From Dechloromonas sp. (GTDB taxonomy: Bacteria > Pseudomonadota > Gammaproteobacteria > Burkholderiales > Rhodocyclaceae), in assembly GCA_028687035.1 (NCBI GenBank), contig JAQUAX010000002.1, forward strand, positions 62,001 to 126,000: a stretch of DNA of 64,000 bases, read 5' to 3'. The position numbers and the translations under genes were made by a program. Positions 21,596 to 30,402 of this stretch are shown piece after piece; the first letter of the stretch is position 1; each line of letters opens with the position of its first letter. The notes beneath the pieces are model-generated. The model saw nothing but the letters and a program-made list of their open reading frames with translations, had not been told where the DNA came from and made no database searches.

Positions 21596-22324
21596 GTGAC
21601 GGAAGGTGAGAAGCTGGAAATGGGCGTCGAGACCGAAGCGCTGCTCAAGGGAACGACGGCGCGGGAATCCTGGCGGATTTTCGGCATTATGTCAGAGTTC
21701 GTCGAGGCGACCGAACGCCTGGCGGCGATCAAGCCGGCCGTCACGCTGTTCGGCAGCGCCCGTGTCCGGCCCGAGTCGCCGTACTACATGCTGACCGAGC
21801 AGTTGTCCCGGCTGCTGTCGGATTCCGGCTTCTCGGTGATCTCCGGCGGCGGGCCCGGCATCATGGAAGCGGCCAACAAGGGCGCCTTCTTCGGCAAGTC
21901 GCCGTCGGTCGGCCTGAACATCCAGCTGCCGCACGAGCAGAAGTCGAATCCCTACCAGGACATTTCGCAGACCTTCCGCCACTTCTTCGCGCGCAAGTAC
22001 ATGTTCGTCCGCTTCGCCAGCGCCTACGTCGTGATGCCCGGCGGCTTCGGCACGCTCGACGAGCTGATGGAGGCGCTGACGCTGATCCAGACCGGCAAGG
22101 CGCGCCGCATTCCGCTGATCCTGGTCTGCTCCGATTTCTGGGGCGGCATGATCGAGTGGTTCAAGGACCGGCTGGTCGCCGAGGGGATGGTCGATCCCGA
22201 GGACATGAGCCTGATCCAGCTGATCGACGAGCCGCAGCAGGTCGTCGACGCGATCTTCAAGCATTACGAGGGCCGCCCCTTCGGCCCGCTGCCCAACGAA
22301 CACGAACTGCTGCTCAACCTGTAA
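21596..22324 (+). CDS. LOG-family nucleotide 5'-monophosphate phosphoribohydrolase-like protein
   Basis: A 242-residue Rossmann-like protein of the TIGR00730/LOG family, which cleaves nucleoside monophosphates (cytokinin precursors in plants and some bacteria). Motifs: VTLFGSARV, ISGGGPGIMEAANKGAF and PGGFGTLDELMEALTLIQTGK with the catalytic glutamate. The GTG start at 21596 is preceded by AGAGAGG, which overlaps the divergent polA start region; an ATG at 21620 would also keep the whole domain. The bacterial substrate is uncertain, so the biochemical label is by family only. Confidence 0.85.
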   Translation: MTEGEKLEMGVETEALLKGTTARESWRIFGIMSEFVEATERLAAIKPAVTLFGSARVRPESPYYMLTEQLSRLLSDSGFSVISGGGPGIMEAANKGAFFGKSPSVGLNIQLPHEQKSNPYQDISQTFRHFFARKYMFVRFASAYVVMPGGFGTLDELMEALTLIQTGKARRIPLILVCSDFWGGMIEWFKDRLVAEGMVDPEDMSLIQLIDEPQQVVDAIFKHYEGRPFGPLPNEHELLLNL

Positions 22325-22353
22325 AATCGGGCCAGTTCATCCGAGGATCCACC

Positions 22354-22683
22354 ATGCGCCGCCTTCTTCCCTTCGCGCTGTTCGCCGCCCTGCCGGTCTG
22401 GGCGCAACAGGCCGACCTGCAACCGCTGCCCGCCGTGCCGCCGCCGCCGCCCGAGATGGAGGCCTTCGACGCGGCGATCGAGCCGCAGGTGACCATCGTC
22501 AAGCAGGAAACCGAGACCCGCGAGGAATACCGGATCAAGGGCAAGCTGTACATGATCAAGGTGACGCCGGCGGTCGGTCCGGCCTACTACCTGGTCGATC
22601 GCCACGGCGACGGCGTCTTCATGAAGGCGGACAGCGTCCAGGCCGAAATCCGGCCGCCGATGTGGATCATCCACAGCTGGTAA
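22354..22683 (+). CDS. DUF2782 family exported protein
   Basis: A 109-residue protein with a short signal peptide (MRRLLPFALFAALPVWA), a proline-rich linker (LPAVPPPPPEMEA) and a compact domain with EEYRIKGKLYMIKVTPAVGPAYYLVDRHGDG and a PPMWIIHSW end. The family occurs in beta- and gammaproteobacteria, is commonly next to thrB or polA and has no established role. It ends three bases before thrB and is probably cotranscribed with it. Confidence 0.8.
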   Translation: MRRLLPFALFAALPVWAQQADLQPLPAVPPPPPEMEAFDAAIEPQVTIVKQETETREEYRIKGKLYMIKVTPAVGPAYYLVDRHGDGVFMKADSVQAEIRPPMWIIHSW

Positions 22684-22686
22684 GCC

Positions 22687-23613
22687 TTGTCGGTCTATAC
22701 CCCGGTCGGGCGCGCCGAGCTCGCCGCCTGGCTGGAACCGCTGGGCTGCGGCGAACTGCTTGAACATGCCGGCATCGCCGCCGGCATCCAGAATTCCAAT
22801 TATTTCGTGACGACGGACCGCGGCCGCTACGTGCTGACGGTGTTCGAAACCATCGCGCCGGCGTCGCTCGACTTCTACCTCGCGCTGCAGTCGCATCTGG
22901 CGCAGCGCGGCATCCCGGCGCCGCAGCCGCTCGCCGATCCGGCGGGGCGGCGCTGGCGCCCGCTGGCCGGCAAGCCGGCCGCGCTGCTGACCTGCCTGCC
23001 CGGCGCCAGCCTGGAAACGGCCGCTCCCGCGCATTGCCGCGCCGTCGGCGAACTGCTCGCCCGGCTGCACCTGGCCGCCGCCGACCTGCCGGCGGCGCCG
23101 CCGAATCCCTGCGGCGCCGCCTGGCGCCAGGCGACCGGCAGCGCCTTGCTGCCCCGGTTGCCTGCCGACGACCGGGTGCTGCTCGCCGACGAACTGGGCT
23201 TCCAGGCAGACCAGGATTTCGCGGCGCTGCCCGGCGGCGTGATCCACGCCGACCTGTTCCGCGACAACGTGCTGTGGGATGCTGGCGGTCGACTGTCCGG
23301 CGTGCTCGATTTCTATTTCGCCGGCGTCGATGCGTGGCTGTTCGACCTGGCGGTGGCTGCCGGCGACTGGTGCGCCGACGAGGCCGGCCTGGCCGCGCTG
23401 GTCGACGGCTATGCCGCGATCCGGCCGCCGGAGGCCGCCGAGCGTCAGGCCTGGCCGGCGCTGCGCCGGGCGGCGGCGCTGCGTTTCTGGCTGTCGCGGC
23501 TGCAGGCCCGGCACGAGCCGCGCGCCGGCGAGGTGGTCACGGTCAAGGATCCGGCGCATTTCCGTGCCCTGCTCGAGCGTTTTCGCCTTGCCCCGGCGGC
23601 CTGGCCCCGTTAG
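22687..23613 (+). CDS. thrB: homoserine kinase, ThrB type II (aminoglycoside-phosphotransferase fold)
   Basis: A 308-residue kinase that makes O-phospho-L-homoserine for threonine synthesis. It belongs to the choline-kinase/APH fold rather than the GHMP fold of enteric ThrB. The nucleotide loop IAAGIQNSNYFV and the catalytic Brenner motif GVIHADLFRDNVLW, followed by GVLDFYFAG, are complete. The start is TTG at 22687, chosen because MSVYTPV is the family N-terminus; no strong ribosome-binding site is visible, so coupling to the preceding gene is likely. Confidence 0.92.
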   Translation: MSVYTPVGRAELAAWLEPLGCGELLEHAGIAAGIQNSNYFVTTDRGRYVLTVFETIAPASLDFYLALQSHLAQRGIPAPQPLADPAGRRWRPLAGKPAALLTCLPGASLETAAPAHCRAVGELLARLHLAAADLPAAPPNPCGAAWRQATGSALLPRLPADDRVLLADELGFQADQDFAALPGGVIHADLFRDNVLWDAGGRLSGVLDFYFAGVDAWLFDLAVAAGDWCADEAGLAALVDGYAAIRPPEAAERQAWPALRRAAALRFWLSRLQARHEPRAGEVVTVKDPAHFRALLERFRLAPAAWPR

Positions 23614-23622
23614 CATCCGCGC

Positions 23623-24369
23623 ATGAGCGAAACTCCTGCATTTCCCCTGGCCCCCGCGCCCTTCGCCGGCGACAGCCGCGAGGTCGACGCCGGCGCCTGT
23701 TTCGACTGGCTGCACCAGGGCTGGGCGATGTTCCTGGCCAATCCGGGCATCTGGATCGGCGCGTCCATCCTGCTGCTGGTCATCCTGATGGCCATCTCGA
23801 TCGTCCCGCTGTTCGGCCAGATCGCCGCCCACCTGCTGATCCCGGTGTTCGGCGCCGGTATGGTGCAGATCTGCAAGCGCCTGGCCGACGGCGGCCAGCC
23901 CGAGATCTCGGACCTGTTCGCCGGCTTCCGCCACAATGCCGGCCAGCTGGTGATGGTCGGCCTGTTCTTCGCACTGGCCGTGTTCTCGATCGCCTTCCTG
24001 GCCTTCCTGCTGGTCAGCGGCGGCATCCTCGGCGGCACCGTGACCGGCCGCGTCGCCGGGTTCGGCATCGCCTTCGGCGGCGTCATGCTGGCCGGCCTGC
24101 TGGTGCTGATGTTGTCGATTCCAGTGATCATGGCGACGTGGTACGCCCCCTTCCTGGTCTTCCTGCACGACATGGCGCCGCTCGACGCGATGAAGGCGAG
24201 CTTTGCGGCCGGCTACAAGAACTGGCTGGCGATGGTGATCTTCGGCATCTTCCTGGTCGTCGCGCTGTTCTTCGCGATGCTGCCGCTGGGCCTGGGCATG
24301 GTGCTGCTGCTGCCGGTGTTCTCCGGTGCGGTGTACGCCTCGTACCGCGACATTTTCGTCGGGGTCTGA
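23623..24369 (+). CDS. BPSS1780-type multi-spanning membrane protein, copy 1
   Basis: A 248-residue inner-membrane protein with about six hydrophobic helices. The N-terminal DAGACFDWLHQGWAMFLANPGIWIG and C-terminal VLLLPVFSGAVYASYRDIFVG match a proteobacterial family of unknown function. Its neighbour encodes a second member with the same ending pattern (FASFYAGYREIFG), so the two look like an old tandem duplication. It follows thrB by 9 bases. Confidence 0.75.
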   Translation: MSETPAFPLAPAPFAGDSREVDAGACFDWLHQGWAMFLANPGIWIGASILLLVILMAISIVPLFGQIAAHLLIPVFGAGMVQICKRLADGGQPEISDLFAGFRHNAGQLVMVGLFFALAVFSIAFLAFLLVSGGILGGTVTGRVAGFGIAFGGVMLAGLLVLMLSIPVIMATWYAPFLVFLHDMAPLDAMKASFAAGYKNWLAMVIFGIFLVVALFFAMLPLGLGMVLLLPVFSGAVYASYRDIFVGV

Positions 24370-24371
24370 CG

Positions 24372-25145
24372 GTGCGCGCCCAGACCCTGGCTCCCGCCGC
24401 CGGCCTGCGCTGGCTGCTCGGCGGATTCGCGATCTACCGGCGCAACCCGGTGCCGCTGGCGCTGCTGGTGCTCGCCTACTGGTTCACGGTGATCTTCCTG
24501 AACGTGCTGCCGGTACTCGGCGCGCTGGCCGCATCGCTGGCGATCCCCGGCCTGTCGGTCGGCCTGATGCAGGCGGCCCGCAACATCGAGCGCGGCGTGC
24601 CGGTCGGCCTGCCGACGCTGTTCGGCAGCTTCCGCGACAATCCGCGCACGCTGTTCGCGCTGGGCGCGCTGTACCTGTGCTGCACGCTGGGCGTGCTCGG
24701 CCTGTCGACGCTGGCCGACGGCGGCGACCTGCTGCGCTACCTGCTCGCCAACAGCCGCGCCGAGCGCGCGGCGGTCGAGGATGCCGATTTCCTGCTGCCC
24801 GGGCTGGTCGTCGCCGGGCTGATGCTGCCGGTACTGATGGCCTGGTGGTTCGCGCCGGTGCTCGCGGCCTGGCACCGGCTGACGCTGGGCAAGTCGCTGT
24901 TCTTCAGCTTCGTCGCCTGCGCGATGAACTGGCGCCCCTTCCTGGCCTACGGACTCGGCCTGATGCTGTTGTCCGGCGTGCTGCCCGGGCTGCTGCTCGG
25001 CGTGCTGCTGATCCTTTTCCCGGCGACGCCGGATCTGGCGATCAGCATCCTGATGGCGCCCATCCTGCTGATCGTCGCCCCGGTTACTTTCGCCAGTTTC
25101 TACGCGGGTTACCGCGAGATCTTCGGCATTTCCGAAATTGTCTGA
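24372..25145 (+). CDS. BPSS1780-type multi-spanning membrane protein, copy 2
   Basis: A 257-residue membrane protein starting at GTG 24372, two bases after the previous stop. It has the same architecture as its upstream neighbour: LRWLLGGFAIYRRNPVPLALLVLAYWF at the start and APVTFASFYAGYREIFG at the end. No function is known. Its 3' end overlaps nadD by 8 bases, so it is probably transcribed together with the NAD gene. Confidence 0.75.
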   Translation: MRAQTLAPAAGLRWLLGGFAIYRRNPVPLALLVLAYWFTVIFLNVLPVLGALAASLAIPGLSVGLMQAARNIERGVPVGLPTLFGSFRDNPRTLFALGALYLCCTLGVLGLSTLADGGDLLRYLLANSRAERAAVEDADFLLPGLVVAGLMLPVLMAWWFAPVLAAWHRLTLGKSLFFSFVACAMNWRPFLAYGLGLMLLSGVLPGLLLGVLLILFPATPDLAISILMAPILLIVAPVTFASFYAGYREIFGISEIV

Positions 25146-25791
25146 GCCGCTCGGCCTCTTCGGCGGGACCTTCGATCCGGTCCATTACGGCCATTTGCGG
25201 CTGGCCGAGGAGTCGATCGCCCATCTCGGCCTCGGCGGCGTGCGCTGGATTCCGGCCGGGCAACCGCCGCACCGCGGCACGCCGCAGGTTACCGCGGCGC
25301 AGCGCCTGGCGATGGTCCGCCGGGCCGTCGACGGCAATCCGCGTTTCTCGGTCGACCCGGCCGAGGTCGAGGCCGTGGTGCCGAGCTACACGGTGCCGAC
25401 CCTGGAACGCCTGCGCCGCGAACTGGGGCCGGACCGGCCGCTGGTGCTGCTGGTCGGCGCCGATGCCTTCGCCGGGCTGGCGACCTGGCATCGCTGGCGC
25501 GACCTGTTCGCGCTGGCCCATGTCGCGGTGTCGCACCGGCCGGGATTCCCGGTCGAGCCGGCCAGCCTGCCGACCGAACTGGCCGGCGAATTCGCGGCGC
25601 GTCGCCTGGCCGACGCGGCCGGCCTGCGTCAGGCGCCGGCCGGCGGCATCGTGACCTTCGCGATGACCCAGCTGGCCATTTCGGCGACGCAGATCCGCAA
25701 GCTGCTCGCCAACGGCCTGTCGGCCCGCTATTTGCTGCCCGACGAGGTTCTCGACTATATTCAAACCCATTCCCTGTACAGAAATCCCTGA
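25138..25791 (+). CDS. nadD: nicotinate-nucleotide adenylyltransferase
   Basis: A 217-residue nucleotidyltransferase that makes deamido-NAD from nicotinate mononucleotide and ATP. The adenylate-binding motif [11 protein letters not shown] (9-19) and the C-terminal ISATQIRK signature are intact. It starts at TTG 25138, overlapping the upstream membrane gene, because this is the only start that gives the proper [15 protein letters not shown]-terminus. It shares a base with the rsfS start. Confidence 0.94.
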   Translation: MSEPLGLFGGTFDPVHYGHLRLAEESIAHLGLGGVRWIPAGQPPHRGTPQVTAAQRLAMVRRAVDGNPRFSVDPAEVEAVVPSYTVPTLERLRRELGPDRPLVLLVGADAFAGLATWHRWRDLFALAHVAVSHRPGFPVEPASLPTELAGEFAARRLADAAGLRQAPAGGIVTFAMTQLAISATQIRKLLANGLSARYLLPDEVLDYIQTHSLYRNP

Positions 25792-26156
25792 TGGACATAC
25801 GCAAGCTGCAGAAAATCGTCGTCAACGCCCTCGAAGACATCAAGGGCAAGGACATCGAAGTCATCAACACGACCAAGCTCACCTCGATGTTCGACCGGCT
25901 GGTCATCGCGACCGGCGATTCGAACCGCCAGGTCAAGGCGCTGGCCCGCAACGTCCAGGACAAGGTCCGCGAGGCCGGCGGCGAGATCGTTTCGATCGAG
26001 GGCGAGGACGTCGGCGAATGGGTGCTGGTCGATATCGGCGACATCGTGGTCCATGTGATGCAACCCTCGGTCCGCCTGTACTACAACCTCGAGGAACTCT
26101 GGCAGCTTACGCCGGCGCAGCGCCGCCGGCAGGCGGAGCAGGCCGCCGCCGAATGA
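25791..26156 (+). CDS. rsfS: ribosome silencing factor RsfS
   Basis: A 121-residue protein that binds L14 on the large subunit and blocks subunit joining in starvation. It has the family core [34 protein letters not shown] and [21 protein letters not shown]. The nadD-rsfS-rlmH order is conserved in many proteobacteria. Its stop overlaps the rlmH start by ATGA. Confidence 0.94.
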   Translation: MDIRKLQKIVVNALEDIKGKDIEVINTTKLTSMFDRLVIATGDSNRQVKALARNVQDKVREAGGEIVSIEGEDVGEWVLVDIGDIVVHVMQPSVRLYYNLEELWQLTPAQRRRQAEQAAAE

Positions 26157-26623
26157 AGCTGGCCATCCTCGCCGTCGGCCACCGCCAGCCCGACTGGGTC
26201 GGCGAGGGCTGCGCCGAGTACCTGAAGCGCATGCCGCGCGAACTGGCGGCCAGCGTCACCGAGATCAAGCCCGAGCCGCGCGGCTCGAAAACCCGCGAAC
26301 AGTTGCTGACCGCCGAGAAGGCGCGCATCCGCGATGCGCTGCCGGCGTCGTGCCGCCTGGTCGTGCTCGACGAGAAGGGCGACGACCTGACCACGCTGCA
26401 GCTGGCGAAGCGCCTCGAGGTCTGGATGCAGGACGGGCGCGACGTCGCGCTGCTGATCGGCGGCGCCGACGGCCTCGACGAGGAATTCAAGCGCCAGGCC
26501 GACGACAGGCTGCGCCTGTCGAGCCTGACGCTGCCGCACGGCATGGCCCGCCTGCTGCTGTGCGAGCAGCTGTACCGCGCGGTCAGCGTGCTGAAGAACC
26601 ATCCGTACCACCGGGAGGGATGA
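26153..26623 (+). CDS. rlmH: 23S rRNA pseudouridine-1915 N3-methyltransferase
   Basis: A 156-residue SPOUT methyltransferase, the usual family length, acting on helix 69 of 23S rRNA in the assembled 70S ribosome. The knotted SAM site is seen as [19 protein letters not shown] and the C-terminal [33 protein letters not shown] is diagnostic. It is translationally coupled on both sides. Confidence 0.95.
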   Translation: MKLAILAVGHRQPDWVGEGCAEYLKRMPRELAASVTEIKPEPRGSKTREQLLTAEKARIRDALPASCRLVVLDEKGDDLTTLQLAKRLEVWMQDGRDVALLIGGADGLDEEFKRQADDRLRLSSLTLPHGMARLLLCEQLYRAVSVLKNHPYHREG

Positions 26624-27228
26624 TGCGACTCTACCTTGCCTCGCGCAGCCCGCGCCGCCGGGAATTGCTGGCCCAGATGGGCATCGAGTTCGATACGCTG
26701 GTCTTCCGCGACGGCGAGCGCGCCGACTTCGAGGTCGACGAGACGCCGCATCCCGGCGAGGACCCGGTCGCCTACGTCGAGCGCGTGACCCGCGCCAAGG
26801 CCGAACATAGCCTCGAAATCGTCCGTGGGCGCCACCTGGCGATGCGCCCGGTGCTCGCCGCCGACACGACGCTCGAATTCGACGGGCAGATCATCGGCAA
26901 GCCGGCCGACGCCGCCGACGCCGCGGCCATCCTGCGCCGGCTGTCGGGCCGCACGCACCGTGTGCTGACCGGCGTCGCGGTCGACCATCTCGGGCGGACC
27001 GAATACCTGCTGTCGGCCAGCGAAGTCCGCTTCCGCCGCCTGGACGACGACGAAATCAACCACTACGTGCTGAGCGGCGAGCCGATGGACAAGGCCGGCG
27101 CCTACGGCATCCAGGGGCGCGCCGGCATGTTCGTCGAGCACCTGTCGGGCAGCTTCACCGGCGTCATGGGGCTGCCGGTCTGCGAGACCGGCGAGCTGCT
27201 CAAGCGCTTCGGTTTCCGGCTGCTGTAA
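26623..27228 (+). CDS. maf: Maf-family nucleoside triphosphate pyrophosphatase
   Basis: A 201-residue house-cleaning pyrophosphatase of the Maf/YhdE type, likely acting on dTTP/UTP or modified nucleotides. Signatures: LASRSPRRRELL at the start, VLAADTTLEF and AGAYGIQGRAGMFVEHLSGSFTGVMGLP. Two adjacent ATG codons (26620, 26623) follow GGGAGG; either gives a functional protein. In many betaproteobacteria maf is followed by rng, but here rng lies about 5 kb away. Confidence 0.92.
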   Translation: MRLYLASRSPRRRELLAQMGIEFDTLVFRDGERADFEVDETPHPGEDPVAYVERVTRAKAEHSLEIVRGRHLAMRPVLAADTTLEFDGQIIGKPADAADAAAILRRLSGRTHRVLTGVAVDHLGRTEYLLSASEVRFRRLDDDEINHYVLSGEPMDKAGAYGIQGRAGMFVEHLSGSFTGVMGLPVCETGELLKRFGFRLL

Positions 27229-27249
27229 CGCTGGGCAGCCGGTCAGCCG

Positions 27250-28023
27250 TCAGCGGTTCCTGAACGCCGGTTTGCGCTTCTCGACGAAAGCCGCCATGCC
27301 CTCCTTCTGGTCTTCGAGGCCAAAGCTCGCGTGGAAGACGCGGCGTTCGAACAGCAGTCCTTCGTTCAGCGAGGATTCGTAGGCGCGGTTGATCGATTCC
27401 TTGATCATCATCGCGACCGGCAGCGAGTAGCCGGCGATCGTCTGGGCCGCCTTCAGCGTTTCGTCGAGCAACCGGTCGGCCGGGATCACGCGGGCGACCA
27501 GGCCGGACTGCTCGGCTTCGGCGGCATCCATGAAACGGCCGGTCAGGCACAGGTCCATCGCCTTCGCCTTGCCGACCGCGCGCGGCAGGCGCTGCGTGCC
27601 GCCGGCGCCGGGCAGCGTGCCGAGCTTGATCTCGGGCTGGCCGAATTTTGCGGTGTCGGCGGCGTAGATCATGTCGCACATCATCGCCATCTCGCAGCCG
27701 CCGCCCAGCGCGAAGCCCGCCACCGCGGCGATCACCGGCTTCCTGGCGGTCTTGATGCGCTCCCAGTTGCGGGTGATGAAGTCGGTCCGGTAGGCCTGCA
27801 TGTAGTCGAAGTCCTTCATGACGCCGATGTCGGCACCGGCGGCGAAGGCCTTGTCGTTGCCTGTCAGCACGATGCAGCCGATGTTTTCGTCGGCTTCGAA
27901 GGCGTCGACCGCGGCGGCGATGCCGTCGACGACTGCATCGTTCAGGGCGTTCATCGCTTCCGGCCGGTTGATCCGGATCAGGCCGACCTTGCCGTGGATT
28001 TCCGTGAGTACTGCCTGGGACAT
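27250..28023 (-). CDS. enoyl-CoA hydratase
   Basis: A 257-residue crotonase-fold enzyme of fatty-acid or related CoA-ester oxidation. Both catalytic glutamates are present, in GFALGGGCEMAMMCD and in AKFGQPEIKLGTLPGAGGTQRLPR. The oxyanion-hole segment KAFAAGADI is also present. GGGAG precedes the ATG. It stands alone, not in a beta-oxidation operon, so the exact pathway is open. Confidence 0.9.
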   Translation of the reverse strand: MSQAVLTEIHGKVGLIRINRPEAMNALNDAVVDGIAAAVDAFEADENIGCIVLTGNDKAFAAGADIGVMKDFDYMQAYRTDFITRNWERIKTARKPVIAAVAGFALGGGCEMAMMCDMIYAADTAKFGQPEIKLGTLPGAGGTQRLPRAVGKAKAMDLCLTGRFMDAAEAEQSGLVARVIPADRLLDETLKAAQTIAGYSLPVAMMIKESINRAYESSLNEGLLFERRVFHASFGLEDQKEGMAAFVEKRKPAFRNR

Positions 28024-28133
28024 CTCGTTTCTCCCGTCGTTGATTCGGACGGCATGATAGCAGTCCTGCCCGGCGTGTCCGTCAGGCGACAGTTGCCGTG
28101 GGCGGAGAGGTGTGCCGGGAGGGCTGGCGCCTG

Positions 28134-29237
28134 TCAGGCGCCGAGCAGCCGGCGCAGTCGGCGCGGCACGAGCCGGCGCATTTCCCGGGCACGGGCGAAC
28201 AGGCTGCCGAGGCCGTCGGCGATGCGCCGGCTGGCTTCCGGTCCCTCGATCCAGCGATAGAAGGCGGTGGCCGCGAGCAGGCTGACGGTCCACGCGGCGA
28301 GCAGGCCGAAAACGGCGGCACCCGGCGTTTCCCCGCCGAGCTGCACGAACAGGCCGTTGGCCAGCAGCAGGATGGGGAAATGCACCAGGAAGACCGAATA
28401 CGAGATGCGGCCCAGGAAGGCGAGCGGTGCGACGTCCGGCCAGCGTTCGAGCAGGCCGCTGCGGCGACCGACGGCGAGCAGCAGCGCGACGCCCAGCGCG
28501 AGCGCGATGCGCAGCCGGAAATCGACGACCAGTGCCGCGATCGCGACGGTCGCGATGACGCCGGTCCAGGCCGACAGCCGGCGCGGGTCCGAGGCCCACC
28601 AGGCGGCCGCGCCGAGCGCATAGGAACCGAAGAAGTAGATCGCCCAGTTGTCGAGGTCGGGATTGCGGTTGAACCAGAACAGCGATGCCGCGCCGACCGA
28701 CAGCACCAGCAGCGGCGCGACGAAGGCGCGGCGGCCGGCCCACAGCAGCAGCGCCATCAGCGCGAACAGCTGGAAATCGATGGCGACGTACCAGACGCCG
28801 GCCGACAGCGAGTCGACCCCGAGTACGCCATGCAGCAGCGTCGCATGGGCCAGCCATTGCGCGAAGCCGGCGCGGGCCGGGATCGCGTCGTCGTCCATCC
28901 AGTGGTCGGCGATCGCCGATCCGATGATCGCGATGCCGATCGCCGCCAGGAAGGGGATGATCAGGCGCTGGTAACGCTTCCACAGCAGCGGCAGCGGCGA
29001 CGCGGCCAGCGCATCGCCCTGCGGCGACAGCCCGCGTGCGGCGAGGAAGCCGGCGACAACCAGGAAAACCTGGACCGCCATGCGTCCGTAGTCGTACAGC
29101 CAGCCGAGCAGCCCGGGCAGCAGGTCGCGCGCCGTCTCGGCCAGCGGGCCGTAGGACGAGAAGTGATGCAGCAGAACGATTTGCGATGCGACGGCTTTCA
29201 GCGCGTCGATCATCGGCATGCGACGGGTGGTGCTCAT
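28134..29237 (-). CDS. acyltransferase 3 family membrane protein
   Basis: A 367-residue inner-membrane acyltransferase with roughly ten hydrophobic helices. The N-terminal conserved region (MIDALKAVASQIVLLHHFSSYG, with the H-H pair) and GRISYSVFLVHFPILLLANG match the OafA/NodX group, which O-acylates polysaccharides or lipids. No surface-polysaccharide genes are adjacent, so the substrate is unknown. The ATG at 29237 was chosen over longer in-frame starts because the family begins with this short lead. Confidence 0.85.
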   Translation of the reverse strand: MSTTRRMPMIDALKAVASQIVLLHHFSSYGPLAETARDLLPGLLGWLYDYGRMAVQVFLVVAGFLAARGLSPQGDALAASPLPLLWKRYQRLIIPFLAAIGIAIIGSAIADHWMDDDAIPARAGFAQWLAHATLLHGVLGVDSLSAGVWYVAIDFQLFALMALLLWAGRRAFVAPLLVLSVGAASLFWFNRNPDLDNWAIYFFGSYALGAAAWWASDPRRLSAWTGVIATVAIAALVVDFRLRIALALGVALLLAVGRRSGLLERWPDVAPLAFLGRISYSVFLVHFPILLLANGLFVQLGGETPGAAVFGLLAAWTVSLLAATAFYRWIEGPEASRRIADGLGSLFARAREMRRLVPRRLRRLLGA

Positions 29238-29336
29238 GGTGCGGATTTTACATGTTGCGGTGCACAAATTCCACCGGACAGGCGAGTAACGCGCCACGGC
29301 CTTCCCGGTGTACCGCCGCCGGGAAAAAAGCCTGCC

Positions 29337-30014
29337 TCAGGGGGCGGGGGCGCCGTCCTTCAGGTATAGCGGCGAGCGCGGGCCGTACAGGATGCCGTTC
29401 GGCCGGCCGGCCGCCAGCAGGCGGTGACTGGCGATCCCGGCGATCTGGTGGCCGCGGTTGCTCAGCGTGTCGGCGATCTGGGTGATCAGTGCCTGGACCA
29501 GCAGGCCGACCAGCCCGCCGTTCGAATTGTTGTTGCCTTCGTTGCTCGACGCGGTCGCCGATCCGGTCCACAGTACTTTGCCGCTGCGCAGGTCGACCAG
29601 GCGGCCTTCGGCCGTGACCCGGGTTTCGGCGACGATCACGGCGTAGGTGGTGCCGTACTGCTTGATGTCGATGTACAGCGCCGCGTCGGCGCCGAAAATC
29701 TCGCGCAATTTGGGCAGCCCGACCTGATGGATCTCGGCCGGCGTATCGAGGCCGTTCTGGCGGAAGGTTTCGTCGACCAGCGTGACGGGCAGCACGTAAT
29801 AGCCGGATTCGGCCAGCGGTGCCGTCGTCTGCGACAGCAGGCTGTAGGTGGCGCCGACGTCGGGCGAGCTGTTGACCGGCGGCAGGATCAGGATGGAGGC
29901 CGGGCGGCTCTCGCGGAATGCCGTGTAGTCGAAGCGGGGCGGGGTCGCGCAGGCGGCCAGCAGGCCGCAGGCGAGGAGGATGGCGAGGCGCCGGAGGGTC
30001 ATCTGGAAGGACAT
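29337..30014 (-). CDS. DUF799 lipoprotein
   Basis: A 225-residue exported lipoprotein with lipobox LLAAC, followed by a DUF799-type domain (RPASILILPPVNSSPDVGATYSLLSQTTAPLAESGYYVLPV). This family repeatedly occurs in a trio with a DUF4810 lipoprotein and a CsgG-like lipoprotein, as here. The trio probably assembles at the outer membrane; no function is proven. It is third in the set, 8 bases after the DUF4810 gene. Confidence 0.85.
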   Translation of the reverse strand: MSFQMTLRRLAILLACGLLAACATPPRFDYTAFRESRPASILILPPVNSSPDVGATYSLLSQTTAPLAESGYYVLPVTLVDETFRQNGLDTPAEIHQVGLPKLREIFGADAALYIDIKQYGTTYAVIVAETRVTAEGRLVDLRSGKVLWTGSATASSNEGNNNSNGGLVGLLVQALITQIADTLSNRGHQIAGIASHRLLAAGRPNGILYGPRSPLYLKDGAPAP

Positions 30015-30022
30015 CGGGGCCC

Positions 30023-30385
30023 CTAGGGTGCGATCTTCTTCAGCAGGAAGTCCATGAATGGGGCGCTTTCCGGGAATTGCGCCTTCTCCGCTTCCAGGTG
30101 CTGTTGCAGGCGGTCGGTCCGCCCGGTCTTGCCGTACAGCATCGCCAGGTGGGCATGGTAGCCGGGCGGTGGGCGCTTGCCCTTGGCGCGCGCCTTTTCC
30201 AGTTCGGCCTCGAGGGCCAGGATCTGCTCTTCCGGCGCGGTGTCGCCCTTGAAGTAGGCATACACCTGCCCCTGATAATTGCCCCAGTAGTACAGCGGTT
30301 CGGGGCGCGTCGCGCAGCCGGTCAGGACCAGCGCGCACAGCGCGGCGCCAGCCAGCCGGGTGGCGCGGATTGCGGCGGATCGCAT
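30023..30385 (-). CDS. DUF4810 lipoprotein
   Basis: A 120-residue small lipoprotein (lipobox LTGC near residue 24) with a YYWGNYQGQVYAYFKGD segment and a helical TPR-like tail. It is the middle member of the CsgG/DUF4810/DUF799 trio and is separated from its neighbours by fewer than 20 bases, so the three form one operon. Confidence 0.85.
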   Translation of the reverse strand: MRSAAIRATRLAGAALCALVLTGCATRPEPLYYWGNYQGQVYAYFKGDTAPEEQILALEAELEKARAKGKRPPPGYHAHLAMLYGKTGRTDRLQQHLEAEKAQFPESAPFMDFLLKKIAP

Positions 30386-30402
30386 CGGCCGGCGGTGCCG
30401 GT

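Noticed and set aside
28126..28142. GGCGCCTG/CAGGCGCC palindrome over the acyltransferase stop
   Set aside because: One-base loop and no T tract, so not a terminator; likely a chance GC palindrome.
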